Assembly: GCA_036000105.1 (NCBI GenBank)
Contig: DASYGE010000010.1
Location: forward strand, 73,878 to 137,877
Source of the DNA: DASUBN01 sp036000105
GTDB taxonomy: Bacteria; Pseudomonadota; Gammaproteobacteria; Natronospirales; REEB76
Direction: 5' to 3'
Length of the DNA stretch: 64,000 nucleotides
Position numbers and translations under genes: made by a program. Shown in pieces: positions 23,124 through 32,770 of the stretch. Numbering within the stretch: the stretch's first letter is position 1; each line of letters begins with the position of its first letter. A model generated the notes under the pieces. The model ran no database searches. It worked only from the letters and a program-made list of their open reading frames with translations, and was not told the DNA's origin.

Positions 23124-25796
23124 ATGAGCAAGAAGCTGACGTTGGTTTTGACCCTGGTGGTGGCAGTGCTGCCTGGCGCGGCCTATGCCCTTGGCCTGGG
23201 CGAAATCAAGCTCAATTCTGCCCTCAATGACAAATTCAGCGCCGACATCCAGATCGTGGGCGCCACCAGCGACGAACTCGATAGCCTGGATGTGAAACTC
23301 GCGAGCCTCGCGCAGTTCAGCCAGGCCGGTCTCGATCATCCCGAAGCGCTCAGCCAGCTGCAATTCGTGGTGGTGCGCAACGCCGACGGCAGCGCATACG
23401 TGCATATCACCAGCAACCAGGGCGTGCGCGAGCCGTTCCTGGATTTCCTCATCGACGCGAACTGGAACAACGGCGAGTTGATCCGTGAATACACGGTGCT
23501 GCTCAACCCGCAGAGTTTCCAGACCGCTGCCGCACCGAAACCCGAAGCCGCGCAGGCGCCTGCTGCTGCGACCGTCGCGGCGGCCATGCCTGCTCCCGCT
23601 GTCGCCGCCCCCGTGCCGGTGAGCACGCCGGCTCCCGCTCAGACACAAGCAGAGACTCCGGCTCCCGCACCTGAAGCGGCAGTCGCTGCCACCGAACAAC
23701 CCGCAGCCCCGGCGCCGCAGCCGACGGCTTCACCACCTCCATCGCCCGCACCTGCAGCCGAACCGGCGCCCGCTCAGCGGGCGCTTGGCGCTAATTACGG
23801 CCCGATTCATCGCGGCGAGACCCTCTCCGGCATCGCGAAGCAGGTGCGCCCCGAGGGCGTGACCCTGAACCAGATGATGATCGCCATCTATCAGGCGAAC
23901 CCGGAAGTCTTCACCCACAACATCAACCGCATGAAGGCCGGCTACATCCTGCGCATGCCGAGCGCGAGCGATGCGCAGGCAGTGAGCACGACCGATGCGA
24001 ATGCCGAAGTGCGTGCGCAGATGGAAGCCTGGCGCAACAACCGTGGCGTCGCAGCCGCACCCGCCGAGTCCACCGCAGCTTCCGCCCAGCCGGCGCTGCA
24101 ACTGGTGGCGCCGAGTTCCGCCGCCGAAGGCAGCGCACCGCTACCGGGCGCCGACAAGCAGGGTAACGGTGAGGCCGCCGCCGGTGCCGCCAAACCCGAG
24201 ACCGCTCCCGAGGCTGCTGAAGCGCCGGTGAACCCCGCTCCGGCTCCCACACCCGCCGCGCCGCCCGCCAACCAGGCGCCGCTCACGGTGAAGAACAATT
24301 CCTTGGCCGCTGTGCAGCAACAGGCGGCACAACAGGCCGCTCAGCCCTCGCCGAGCGTGCTGCCTCCGCCGGAAGCGGTGAAGAACGAGCCGCTCAAGTC
24401 GGCTGCGGCCACTGCAGCCAAGCCCGCGCAGGCACAGGAATCCGGCGGTGGATTCCTGGATGCGATCCTGAACATCTACGTGCTCGGGGCGCTGGTGGTG
24501 GTGATCGTGGCAGTGGCTCTCGGCGTGATGCTCAAGAAGCGCAAGAAAGCCTCGCCCAGCGGCTTCAATGCCACCGGCACTGCGCGCATCAAGGGCGCTG
24601 ACTGGATGAAGCAGGAGCAGGCGGGCGGCGAGAACGACAATACCGCGTCGTCATCCACCACCCGTACCCGCACCAAGGCGAAGAAAGCAGCGAAGCAGAT
24701 CGAAGAGATGGCCGATGAGAAGACGGTCCTGGTGAATCCGCCTACCGAGGCGGCAGCAGGCGACGACAGCGACAAGACCATGCTCATGTCCTCGCCGCCC
24801 CCGATGCAGGACACCATGGTCGGCGGTGGCGGCGGGTCCAAACTCGACGTCTCCGACCCCATGGCGGAAGCGGATTTCCATATGGCCTATGGTCTCTACG
24901 ACCAGGCGGCCGATGTGCTGCGCAAAGCCCTGCGCCAGTCGCCGGAACGTCAGGATATCCAGGTGAAGCTCCTGGAAGTGTTCTTCACCGCCGGCGATCG
25001 CGACAACTTCGTGGTCGAGGCCAAGAAACTGCGCCAGTCCATGGGCGCGACACCGAGCAAGGATTGGGAGAGCGTGGCCATCATGGGCCGTCAGGTGGCC
25101 CCGAACGAGGCTCTATTCACTTCTTCCGGCGCGCCGAGCGGCGCCACGGTGGACATCGCCCTGGGTACCGGCGGCACCGACACTGTAGTGAGCGACTTGG
25201 GCGATGCGTTCAGCGCCAGCCCGCCGCCTGCACCCGCACCGAAACCGGCGCCTGCGGCTCCGGCCGACAACCTCATGGAATTCTCCCTGCCGGATATCGA
25301 GCCGGCGCCGGCCACCGAGATCGTGCATGCTCCCGCCGAGGCCCCCAAGGCCGGTGGCATGGAATTCGACCTGGGCGACCTGAATTTCGAACCGACTCCG
25401 GCGAAGGCCAAGGAAGTGAAGGCCGCGCCCACCCTCGGCACCGATGAGCCAACGGTGGCCACGGATTTCGGCACCGATTCCCAGGTGGAGTTCGACAAGG
25501 CCCTGAACGATCTGGCGGCCTTCGTGAACACCAACGTCCCGGCCCAGCCCGAGGCGCCTGAGCCCTCCATCGGCAGCTTGTCCATGGACGATGCTCCGGC
25601 ACCGGCCATGGCTGCCGGGGGGGATGAACCCGCTGCCAGCAGCATCAGTGAGATCGGCACCAAACTCGATCTGGCCCGCGCCTATATCGACATGGGCGAT
25701 CCGGACGGCGCCAAGAGCATCCTCACCGAGGTGATCGGCGAGGGCAATGCGCAGCAGAAGCAGGAAGCCCAGGAACTCCTCAAGCACGTCTCCTGA
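23124..25796 (+). CDS. fimV: FimV, peptidoglycan-binding polar hub protein of type IV pili
   Basis: 890 residues. Signal peptide (KLTLVLTLVVAVLPGAAYA), conserved FimV N-terminal domain (GLGEIKLNSALNDKFSADI), an Ala/Pro-rich stretch, LysM domain (about 225-279, YGPIHRGETLSGIAKQV), a second Pro/Ala-rich stretch, one transmembrane helix (about 443-468, YVLGALVVVIVAVALGVML), an acidic cytoplasmic region and the FimV C-terminal TPR-like domain (about 842-890, TKLDLARAYIDMGDPDGAKSIL). Known role: inner-membrane assembly of the pilus secretin and polar recruitment of regulators including FimX. ATG 23124 directly precedes the signal peptide. Confidence 0.95.
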   Translation: MSKKLTLVLTLVVAVLPGAAYALGLGEIKLNSALNDKFSADIQIVGATSDELDSLDVKLASLAQFSQAGLDHPEALSQLQFVVVRNADGSAYVHITSNQGVREPFLDFLIDANWNNGELIREYTVLLNPQSFQTAAAPKPEAAQAPAAATVAAAMPAPAVAAPVPVSTPAPAQTQAETPAPAPEAAVAATEQPAAPAPQPTASPPPSPAPAAEPAPAQRALGANYGPIHRGETLSGIAKQVRPEGVTLNQMMIAIYQANPEVFTHNINRMKAGYILRMPSASDAQAVSTTDANAEVRAQMEAWRNNRGVAAAPAESTAASAQPALQLVAPSSAAEGSAPLPGADKQGNGEAAAGAAKPETAPEAAEAPVNPAPAPTPAAPPANQAPLTVKNNSLAAVQQQAAQQAAQPSPSVLPPPEAVKNEPLKSAAATAAKPAQAQESGGGFLDAILNIYVLGALVVVIVAVALGVMLKKRKKASPSGFNATGTARIKGADWMKQEQAGGENDNTASSSTTRTRTKAKKAAKQIEEMADEKTVLVNPPTEAAAGDDSDKTMLMSSPPPMQDTMVGGGGGSKLDVSDPMAEADFHMAYGLYDQAADVLRKALRQSPERQDIQVKLLEVFFTAGDRDNFVVEAKKLRQSMGATPSKDWESVAIMGRQVAPNEALFTSSGAPSGATVDIALGTGGTDTVVSDLGDAFSASPPPAPAPKPAPAAPADNLMEFSLPDIEPAPATEIVHAPAEAPKAGGMEFDLGDLNFEPTPAKAKEVKAAPTLGTDEPTVATDFGTDSQVEFDKALNDLAAFVNTNVPAQPEAPEPSIGSLSMDDAPAPAMAAGGDEPAASSISEIGTKLDLARAYIDMGDPDGAKSILTEVIGEGNAQQKQEAQELLKHVS

Positions 25797-25824
25797 GCCG
25801 GGCAGTTAAAGATCTACCAGTGAC

Positions 25825-25848
25825 CTGCGCCGCCCTTGGGCGGCGCAG
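25825..25848 (+). terminator. hairpin after fimV
   Basis: Perfect 11-bp stem CTGCGCCGCCC with a TT loop, followed by TACTTTA. Strong stem but poor U-tract; likely the end of the fimV message or an attenuating structure before truA. Confidence 0.55.
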
Positions 25849-25873
25849 TACTTTAGGGCGCTAAACTGTCCGC

Positions 25874-26665
25874 ATGACTCGCTACGCTCTTGGCCTTGAA
25901 TACGACGGCACCGCGTTCATGGGCTGGCAGCGCCAGACCCATCCTGGACGCACGGTACAGGCCGGCCTTGAAGAGGCGCTCGCCAAGGTGGCCGACCATC
26001 CCGTGGAAGTCACCTGCGCCGGACGTACCGACGCCGGCGTACATGCCCTCGGGCAGGTGGTGCACTTCGACAGCGAAGCTCGGCGCAACCTGCGTGGCTG
26101 GTTGCTGGGCGTCAATTCGAATCTGCCGCCGGACGTGGCTGCCGGCTGGATACAGGCAGCCCCCGAAGATTTCCACGCGCGCTTCAGCGCCGAGGCCCGC
26201 CAGTACCGCTACGTGATACTCAATCGCTTGACGCGCCCGGCTCTTGGCCGTGAGGCGGTCACCTGGGTACACCAGGCGCTGGATGTGGAGCGCATGCAGA
26301 CAGCGGCGCGGCATCTGCTGGGGCGCCACGATTTCTCCGCCTTCCGTTCGGTGGATTGCCAGGCCAAGCAGCCGGTGCGCACGCTCAAGCGTCTCGATAT
26401 CCACCGCGAGGGCGAACGAGTGATCATCGACGTGGTGGCCGACGGTTTCCTGCATCACATGGTGCGCAACATCACCGGCGTGCTGCTGGCGGTGGGCGAT
26501 GGCCGGCAGGAGACCGGTTGGTCGCGGGAAGTGCTGGAGGGTCGCGATCGCACCCTGGGCGGCGTGACGGCGCCCGCAGCGGGCCTGAGTCTCATGGCCG
26601 TGAGTTATCCGCAGCGTTACGGCATACCGCTACCGGAAGGCGCGTTGTTTTCTGCTAACCTGTAA
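25874..26665 (+). CDS. truA: tRNA pseudouridine(38-40) synthase
   Basis: 263 residues. The catalytic aspartate is in CAGRTDAGVHALGQVVHF, and GVNSNLPPDV and DGFLHHMVRNITGVLL are family blocks. It modifies the anticodon arm of many tRNAs. It heads the truA-trpF-trpB-trpA-accD-folC-SPOR-cvpA-purF run, 24 bp ahead of trpF. Confidence 0.96.
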   Translation: MTRYALGLEYDGTAFMGWQRQTHPGRTVQAGLEEALAKVADHPVEVTCAGRTDAGVHALGQVVHFDSEARRNLRGWLLGVNSNLPPDVAAGWIQAAPEDFHARFSAEARQYRYVILNRLTRPALGREAVTWVHQALDVERMQTAARHLLGRHDFSAFRSVDCQAKQPVRTLKRLDIHREGERVIIDVVADGFLHHMVRNITGVLLAVGDGRQETGWSREVLEGRDRTLGGVTAPAAGLSLMAVSYPQRYGIPLPEGALFSANL

Positions 26666-26689
26666 GGCCCATCCGGGACGGAGCATCGC

Positions 26690-27316
26690 GTGCGGGTCAG
26701 GATCAAGTTCTGTGGGATGACCCGTCACGAGGATGTGGCCGCCGCCGCGCGGCTCGGTGTGGATGCCATAGGCCTGATCTTCCATGCCAAGAGCCCGCGG
26801 CACGTGAGCATTGGGCAGGCCCAGGCCCTGGTGGCGCAGCTGCCGGCATTCGTGACCGTGACGGGACTGTTCCAGGATCCGGATGCGGAGGCGGTACGCC
26901 AGGTGCTGCGCGATACGCGCATCGACCTCTTGCAGTTCCACGGCAGTGAGTCGGCAGAATTTTGTCGCGGCTTCGGCCGTCCCTATATGAAGGCTGTGCC
27001 CATGGGCAGCCATGTGGATCTCGCCGAATACGGGCGGTGCCACGCCCAGGCAACGGCTCTCCTGCTGGACAGCCACGCGGCGGGGCAGAGGGGCGGCACC
27101 GGCATGAGTTTCGATTGGTCGTCCATCCCCAAACTGGATGGGCCGCCGTTGATCCTAGCGGGCGGGCTCAACCCAGAGAACGTCGCGACCGCCATCCGCG
27201 TGGTCCGTCCGTATGGCGTGGATGTGTCCAGCGGCGTGGAGCACGCGCCGGGCATCAAGGATCCGGCGAAGATGACTGCTTTCGTACGTGAGGTGAACGA
27301 TGTCGCGTCTGCTTAA
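26690..27316 (+). CDS. trpF: phosphoribosylanthranilate isomerase
   Basis: 208 residues, a TIM barrel. KFCGMTR at the N-terminus carries the catalytic cysteine; GLFQDP, LLQFHGSE, LILAGGLNPENV and GVDVSSGVE follow. Third step from anthranilate in Trp synthesis. Stand-alone trpF, not fused to trpC. The start is GTG with GGAG 6 nt upstream; the end overlaps trpB by 17 bp. Confidence 0.96.
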   Translation: MRVRIKFCGMTRHEDVAAAARLGVDAIGLIFHAKSPRHVSIGQAQALVAQLPAFVTVTGLFQDPDAEAVRQVLRDTRIDLLQFHGSESAEFCRGFGRPYMKAVPMGSHVDLAEYGRCHAQATALLLDSHAAGQRGGTGMSFDWSSIPKLDGPPLILAGGLNPENVATAIRVVRPYGVDVSSGVEHAPGIKDPAKMTAFVREVNDVASA

Positions 27317-28529
27317 ACACCCCTCCCTCAAGGAGTCGCTGCGCGCGCTGCCGGACAGCACCGGCCATTTCGGCCCCTACGGCGGACGTTTCGTGGCCGA
27401 GACCCTCATGGGGCCGGTGGAGGATCTGCGGCTAGCCTATGAGCGCTGCGGGCGTGATACGGAGTTCCAGACGGAGCTGAAACGTCATCTGAAAGATTTC
27501 GTCGGCCGGCCTTCGCCTCTGTATCAGGCAGAGCGTCTGAGTGCCGCCTGCGGCGGCGCGCGCATCTATCTGAAGCGCGAGGATCTGAACCATACCGGCG
27601 CCCACAAGATCAACAACGCTCTCGGCCAGGCCCTGCTGGCGAAACGCATGGGCAAGGCCCGGCTCATCGCCGAGACCGGGGCCGGTCAGCATGGTGTGGC
27701 CACCGCCACCGTGGCGGCGCGCTTCGGTTTCGAATGCGTGGTCTATATGGGTGAGGAAGACATCCGCCGGCAGGCCATCAACGTGTATCGCATGCGTCTC
27801 CTGGGCGCGAAGGTGGTGCCGGTCACCGCCGGTTCCCGCACCCTCAAGGACGCGCTCAACGAAGCCATGCGTGACTGGGTGAGTAACGTGGACAACACCT
27901 ATTATGTCATCGGCACCGTGGCAGGGCCCCATCCATATCCCATGATGGTGCGCGACTTCAACGCCTGCATAGGCGAGGAGGCGCGTCAGCAGATGCTGGC
28001 GGCAGAGGGACGTCTGCCCGATGCGCTGGTGGCCTGCGTGGGCGGCGGTTCCAACGCCATGGGTCTGTTCCATGCATTCCTCGACGACCCGGTGAAGATC
28101 TACGGCACGGAAGCCGCGGGCGACGGGCTCGCCACCGGCCGGCATGCCGCTTCGCTCAGCGGCGGCCGCTCCGGCGTGCTGCACGGCAACCGTACCTATG
28201 TGCTGGAAGACGCGGCGGGCCAGATCACCGAGACCCATTCCATCTCCGCCGGCCTCGATTACCCGGGTGTCGGGCCCGAGCACGCCTGGCTGAAGGACAT
28301 CGGCCGCGTGAGCTACGCCGGTATCACCGACACCGAGGCCCTGGAAGCTTTCCATGCCCTCACCAAGAGCGAGGGCATCATGCCGGCTCTCGAATCCAGC
28401 CACGCCATCGCCCATGCCATGCGCCTCGCGCCGCAGATGGGCAAGGCGGAGATCATCCTGGTGAACCTCTCGGGCCGTGGCGACAAAGACGTACACACTG
28501 TGGCTGCACGGGAAGGGATAGTCCTATGA
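27300..28529 (+). CDS. trpB: tryptophan synthase beta subunit
   Basis: 409 residues. PLP lysine in HTGAHKINNALGQ, phosphate-binding GGGSNAMG, and AGLDYPGVGPEH are diagnostic of TrpB1. Condenses indole and serine within the TrpAB complex. Overlaps trpF upstream and shares ATGA with trpA downstream. Confidence 0.97.
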   Translation: MSRLLKHPSLKESLRALPDSTGHFGPYGGRFVAETLMGPVEDLRLAYERCGRDTEFQTELKRHLKDFVGRPSPLYQAERLSAACGGARIYLKREDLNHTGAHKINNALGQALLAKRMGKARLIAETGAGQHGVATATVAARFGFECVVYMGEEDIRRQAINVYRMRLLGAKVVPVTAGSRTLKDALNEAMRDWVSNVDNTYYVIGTVAGPHPYPMMVRDFNACIGEEARQQMLAAEGRLPDALVACVGGGSNAMGLFHAFLDDPVKIYGTEAAGDGLATGRHAASLSGGRSGVLHGNRTYVLEDAAGQITETHSISAGLDYPGVGPEHAWLKDIGRVSYAGITDTEALEAFHALTKSEGIMPALESSHAIAHAMRLAPQMGKAEIILVNLSGRGDKDVHTVAAREGIVL

Positions 28530-29353
28530 GCCGCATCACGGGACGCTTCGCCAAGCTGCGCAGCGCAGGCCGTACCGCCCTGGTGCCTTTCATCACCGCC
28601 GGTGATCCGGGCAAGGCCGCTACCGTGCCCATCATGCATGCACTGGTCGCAGCCGGTGCCGACCTCGTGGAACTCGGCGTGCCGTTCTCGGATCCCAGCG
28701 CTGACGGGCCGGTGATCCAGGCGGCTTGCGAGCGGGCTCTGGCGGCCGGCACTACGCTCAGGGACGTGCTGCACATGGTGCGGGAGTTCCGCGGCCGGGA
28801 CGCAGAGACGCCGGTTATCCTCATGGGCTATCTCAATCCCGTGGAGGCCATGGGCGCGGAGGAGTTCGCCGGGGCGGCCGCGGAGGCCGGCGTGGATGGG
28901 GTGATCACCGTGGATATGCCGCCGGAAGAGGCGGAGCCCCTGGCGGGCCTCTTGCGCGCCCGGGATGTGGACCCCATCTTCCTATTGGCACCCACCACCA
29001 ACGAGGCTAGGGTGCGGCGCATCTGCGATACTGCCTCGGGATTTGTTTATTATGTGTCTCTGAAGGGTGTGACCGGGGCCGCCCGGCTGGATGTGGACGA
29101 AGTACGCACGCGGCTCGCCGGCGTGCGGCGCGAGACCAAGCTGCCGGTGGGCGTAGGTTTCGGGGTGCGCGATGCCGCTTCGGCAGCGGCGCTGGCGAAG
29201 GTGGCGGATGCGGTGATCGTGGGCAGTGCCCTCGTGAGCCGTATCGCCGAGCACAAGGGCGACCCGGCGCGGGCCGCCGCCGTGCTGGGAGCATTCGTGG
29301 CGGAGCTGCGTCAGGCCATGGATGCGGCGCGCGGCACTGGGACTACCGGCTGA
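28526..29353 (+). CDS. trpA: tryptophan synthase alpha subunit
   Basis: 275 residues. Catalytic Glu in DLVELGVPFSDPSADGPVIQ and Asp in GVDGVITVDMPPEE; GVTGAA and VGFGVRDAAS form the phosphate site. Cleaves indole-glycerol phosphate to indole, channelled to TrpB. ATGA overlap with trpB gives coupled 1:1 expression. Confidence 0.97.
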   Translation: MSRITGRFAKLRSAGRTALVPFITAGDPGKAATVPIMHALVAAGADLVELGVPFSDPSADGPVIQAACERALAAGTTLRDVLHMVREFRGRDAETPVILMGYLNPVEAMGAEEFAGAAAEAGVDGVITVDMPPEEAEPLAGLLRARDVDPIFLLAPTTNEARVRRICDTASGFVYYVSLKGVTGAARLDVDEVRTRLAGVRRETKLPVGVGFGVRDAASAAALAKVADAVIVGSALVSRIAEHKGDPARAAAVLGAFVAELRQAMDAARGTGTTG

Positions 29354-29372
29354 ATCTGCAAAGGGCATCCGT

Positions 29373-30260
29373 ATGAACTGGTTCAAGAAACTCGTACCGT
29401 CACGTATCAACACCGAAGGGCGTACCGCCCGGCGCAGCGTGCCCGAGGGTCTGTGGACCAAGTGCGAAGAATGCAACTCGGTGCTGTACCGCGCCGAGGT
29501 GGAACGCAACCTCTATGTCTGCCCGAAGTGCGGACATCACATGCGCCTCACGGCACGGCAGCGCCTGGATTTCTTCCTGGACGCTGGCAGCGGCATCGAG
29601 ATCGGCGAGAACGTGGAGCCGGTGGACGTGCTGCGCTTCCGCGACAGCAAGAAATACAAGGATCGCATCACAGCTTCCCAGAAAGCCACCGGCGAGAAGG
29701 ACGCGCTGGTCGCCATGCGTGGCCGGCTGAAGGGCATGCGTGTGGTGGTCTGCGCCTTCGAGTTCCGCTTCATGGGTGGCTCGATGGGTTCGGTGGTGGG
29801 TGAGCGCTTCGTGCGCGCCGCTTCCGCAGCTCTGGAGGACGGCGTACCGCTGGTGTGCTTCTCCGCGAGCGGCGGCGCGCGCATGCAGGAAGCCCTCATC
29901 TCGCTCATGCAGATGGCCAAGACGAGTGCCGCTCTGGCGCGCCTGGCCCATAACGGCATCCCCTTCATCTCCGTGATGACCGACCCCACCACCGGCGGCG
30001 TATCCGCCAGCCTCGCCATGCTGGGCGACGTGAACGTGGCGGAACCCAAGGCACTCATCGGCTTCGCCGGGCCGCGGGTCATCGAACAGACGGTGCGTGA
30101 GACCCTGCCGGAGGGCTTCCAGCGCAGCGAGTTCCTGGTGGAGCACGGCGCCGTGGACATGATCATCGACCGGCGCGAGATGCGCGACCGTCTGGCGAGC
30201 CTGCTCGCCACGCTCACGCGGCAACCCGCTCCGCAAGAGAGCGAAAGCCAAGCGGAATGA
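29373..30260 (+). CDS. accD: acetyl-CoA carboxylase carboxyltransferase beta subunit
   Basis: 295 residues. N-terminal zinc ribbon with CEEC and CPKC, then the crotonase-like fold (FRFMGGSMGSVVGERF, SASGGARMQE, DPTTGGVSAS, GFAGPRVIEQT). With AccA it transfers the carboxyl group from biotin to acetyl-CoA. ATG 29373 gives the family start MNWFKKLVPSRI. The accD-folC adjacency is conserved. Confidence 0.97.
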   Translation: MNWFKKLVPSRINTEGRTARRSVPEGLWTKCEECNSVLYRAEVERNLYVCPKCGHHMRLTARQRLDFFLDAGSGIEIGENVEPVDVLRFRDSKKYKDRITASQKATGEKDALVAMRGRLKGMRVVVCAFEFRFMGGSMGSVVGERFVRAASAALEDGVPLVCFSASGGARMQEALISLMQMAKTSAALARLAHNGIPFISVMTDPTTGGVSASLAMLGDVNVAEPKALIGFAGPRVIEQTVRETLPEGFQRSEFLVEHGAVDMIIDRREMRDRLASLLATLTRQPAPQESESQAE

Positions 30261-30282
30261 TCCGCGACTGAAACTCCGCGCC

Positions 30283-31542
30283 ATGCGTTTCGATAACCTG
30301 CAAGCCTGGCTATCCTGGCAGGAACAGCTGCACCCCAACCCCATCGATCTCGGTCTCGAGCGCGTCAAGCGCGTGCTCGAGGCCCTCAAGCTCACCTTCC
30401 CTCCGTATCGCATCATCACGGTGGGCGGCACCAACGGCAAGGGTTCCAGCGTGGCCTTCGCCGAAGCCATACTGCGGGCCGGCGGTTACCGGGTGGGCGC
30501 TTATACCTCCCCGCATATCCTGCGTTACAACGAACGGATACGGGTGGAGGGCACCGAGGTCTCCGATCAGGAACTCTGCGACTCCTTCGCGCGCATAGAC
30601 ACGGCCCGAGGCGAGGTGAGCCTCACCTATTTCGAGTTCGGCTTCCTCGCCGCCATCGATATCTTCGCGGTGCGCGGCGTGGAAGCCGCGGTGCTGGAGG
30701 TGGGCCTGGGTGGACGGCTGGATGCGGTGAACGCCGTGGATCCCGATGCCGCCCTGGTGACATCCGTGGGCCTAGATCACATGGACTGGTTGGGACCGGA
30801 CCGGGAGAGCATCGGGCTCGAGAAAGCCGGCATCTATCGCCGGGGCCGGCCGGCCGTGTGCGGCGATCGGTCGCCGCCTGCTTCCTTGCTGCAGCACGCC
30901 GGGAGCATCGGTGCGCACCTAGCGGTGCTGGGCCGGGATTTCGACTGGCGTGCCGAGGGCGAGCGCTGGACCTGGCGGGGACCCGGCGAGGTGCTGCGCG
31001 GCCTTCCGAGACCCTCGCTACCGGGCCTCATCCAGTACGACAACGCCGCCACAGTGCTCACCGCTCTGCGTTCTCTCCAGCAGGTGTTGCCGCTCACGCA
31101 GACGGCGATCCAGGAAGGCCTCAGGAACGCCGAGATCATCGCGCGCTTCCAGCGGATCCCCGGCGAAGTGGAATGTATATTAGACGTGGCCCATAACCCG
31201 GATGCGGCACGGGTGCTGGCGGACAATCTGCGGGCCTGGCCGGTGACAGGGCGCACCTACGGTGTCATGGGCATGTTCCGGGACAAGGCGGCGGAGGAGG
31301 TGGCGCTCGCTCTCGCGCCCCATCTGGACCGTTGGTATCTGGGCGGCATCGAAGGACCTCGGGGCCAGAGCGCCGCGGATCTGGCGACACGGGTGCATCA
31401 GGCGGTGCCGGAGGCGCTCACCGAGGAGCATCCCACGGTGACAGCAGCTTATGGCGCGGCACATCGGCAGGCAGCGCCCGGAGACCGGCTGGTGATCTTC
31501 GGTTCCTTCCAGACGGTGGCCGCCGTGCTCAAGGATTTCTAA
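30283..31542 (+). CDS. folC: bifunctional folylpolyglutamate synthase / dihydrofolate synthase
   Basis: 419 residues, Mur-ligase-like. P-loop VGGTNGKGSSVAF, folate/Mg loop TSPHILRYNERIRV, VLEVGLGGRLDAVN, GLDHMDWLG with the carbamylated-lysine region EKAGIYRRG, and C-terminal domain DVAHNPDAARVL. Adds glutamate(s) to dihydropteroate and tetrahydrofolate. 22 bp after accD. Confidence 0.96.
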   Translation: MRFDNLQAWLSWQEQLHPNPIDLGLERVKRVLEALKLTFPPYRIITVGGTNGKGSSVAFAEAILRAGGYRVGAYTSPHILRYNERIRVEGTEVSDQELCDSFARIDTARGEVSLTYFEFGFLAAIDIFAVRGVEAAVLEVGLGGRLDAVNAVDPDAALVTSVGLDHMDWLGPDRESIGLEKAGIYRRGRPAVCGDRSPPASLLQHAGSIGAHLAVLGRDFDWRAEGERWTWRGPGEVLRGLPRPSLPGLIQYDNAATVLTALRSLQQVLPLTQTAIQEGLRNAEIIARFQRIPGEVECILDVAHNPDAARVLADNLRAWPVTGRTYGVMGMFRDKAAEEVALALAPHLDRWYLGGIEGPRGQSAADLATRVHQAVPEALTEEHPTVTAAYGAAHRQAAPGDRLVIFGSFQTVAAVLKDF

Positions 31543-31598
31543 AAAGACGTTATACTGCCGCCGCGGCGCATCCCTGCCGCCGAGACCGGGAGCCTGGC

Positions 31599-32144
31599 AT
31601 GGAGATCGGACTCAAGGAACGCCTCATCGGCGCCGTGGTGCTGGTGGTGTTAGGCATCATCATCATCCCCTTCTTCCTCAAGGGCTCATCGCCCGATAGC
31701 GGCGTGAGCCAGTCGGTGACCCTGCCGCCGTCATCCGCCACAGCCGCGCCGCAGCAATACAGCATGGCCCTCACGCCGGCAGCCGGCAGCGCCGCCCTGG
31801 TCCCCGCGGCCGCTACTCAGGCGCCTGCCGTCCAACAAGCGGCAACCCCTGCGCCCACACCGAGACCCGTGGTGCACAGCATCGATCGCCAGCAGGCCCC
31901 GGCGCCTGCAGGCAAGTGGGTGGTGCAGGCGGGCAGTTACGGCAGCGAAGCCAACGCCAGTAAGGTGGTGAACACCCTCAAGCAGCAGGGATACCACGCC
32001 TACGTGAGCCGCTTCAGCAAGGGCGGCCAGACCTATTACCGCGTGCGAGTCGGGCCTTATGCCGACCGCGGTTCCGCCGACAAGGCCGCCACCGCTGTGG
32101 CGCGGGCTTACGGCGGCAAGGCTGACGTGGTGCCGAATTCCTGA
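31599..32144 (+). CDS. SPOR-domain inner-membrane protein (DedD-like)
   Basis: 181 residues. A short cytoplasmic start, one transmembrane helix (LIGAVVLVVLGIIIIPFFL), a Pro/Ala/Gln-rich periplasmic linker, and a C-terminal SPOR domain (GKWVVQAGSYGSEANASKVV to VRVGPYADRGSADKAA) that binds denuded septal glycan. Position between folC and cvpA is that of DedD in E. coli. A hairpin of the form GCGGC-GCATCCCT-GCCGC lies in the 5' leader at 31563-31580. Confidence 0.88.
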   Translation: MEIGLKERLIGAVVLVVLGIIIIPFFLKGSSPDSGVSQSVTLPPSSATAAPQQYSMALTPAAGSAALVPAAATQAPAVQQAATPAPTPRPVVHSIDRQQAPAPAGKWVVQAGSYGSEANASKVVNTLKQQGYHAYVSRFSKGGQTYYRVRVGPYADRGSADKAATAVARAYGGKADVVPNS

Positions 32145-32234
32145 GCTCATCCGGGCGGAGATACGCCTTGTTGACCGCTCTGGTAAAATAGGCGTCCGAC
32201 GGGTTACGCAGCGGGACACCGCGGCGGGGCGCGC

Positions 32235-32747
32235 ATGACTTGGGCTGATTACGCTATTCTCGGCATCATCCTGGCTTCGGCACTCCTGGGCCTGCTGCGC
32301 GGCTTCCTGCGCGAAGTGGCGTCGCTGCTGGTCTGGATGCTCGGTTTCTGGCTGGCGGTGCGCTATGCCGCCATACTCGGCGATGCCTTCAAGTTCGTGA
32401 AGAGCGATGAAGACCGCCTGATCATCGGTTACGCGCTCATCCTGGTAGCGGTGCTGATCGCCAGCACTGTGGTCGGCATGCTGCTCAAGAGGTTGGTGGA
32501 GAGCTCCGGCGCCGGGACAGGCGACCGTTCGCTCGGTACCTTATTCGGTGCGGTGCGCGGCGTGGTGATCGTCACCACCCTCATCCTGCTCGGCAGCATA
32601 GCGCTCGCGCCGCAGCCGCGCTGGTGGCGCGAGTCCAAGCTCATACCCTATGCAGCGCCGCTGGTGAAAGTCGTGCGGCGTCTGGCCCCGGTGAAAGTGG
32701 ATTTCCATCCACTGCAGCCGGCGCCTGTGAACCTGGATCCAAGTTAA
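32235..32747 (+). CDS. cvpA: CvpA family membrane protein
   Basis: 170 residues with four predicted hydrophobic segments (YAILGIILASALLGLL, SLLVWMLGFWLAV, IIGYALILVAVLIAS, VVIVTTLILLGS) and the RGFLREVASLLVW block typical of CvpA (colicin V production family). Its role is envelope-related and not well defined. Directly upstream of purF, as in E. coli. Confidence 0.92.
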   Translation: MTWADYAILGIILASALLGLLRGFLREVASLLVWMLGFWLAVRYAAILGDAFKFVKSDEDRLIIGYALILVAVLIASTVVGMLLKRLVESSGAGTGDRSLGTLFGAVRGVVIVTTLILLGSIALAPQPRWWRESKLIPYAAPLVKVVRRLAPVKVDFHPLQPAPVNLDPS

Positions 32748-32770
32748 CCCCTAAGCCCCAAGGCGGTCAC

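Noticed and set aside
25797..26689. Tryptophan attenuator or riboswitch ahead of the trp genes
   Set aside because: The fimV-truA hairpin has no Trp-rich leader peptide, and the gap before trpF is only 24 bp.
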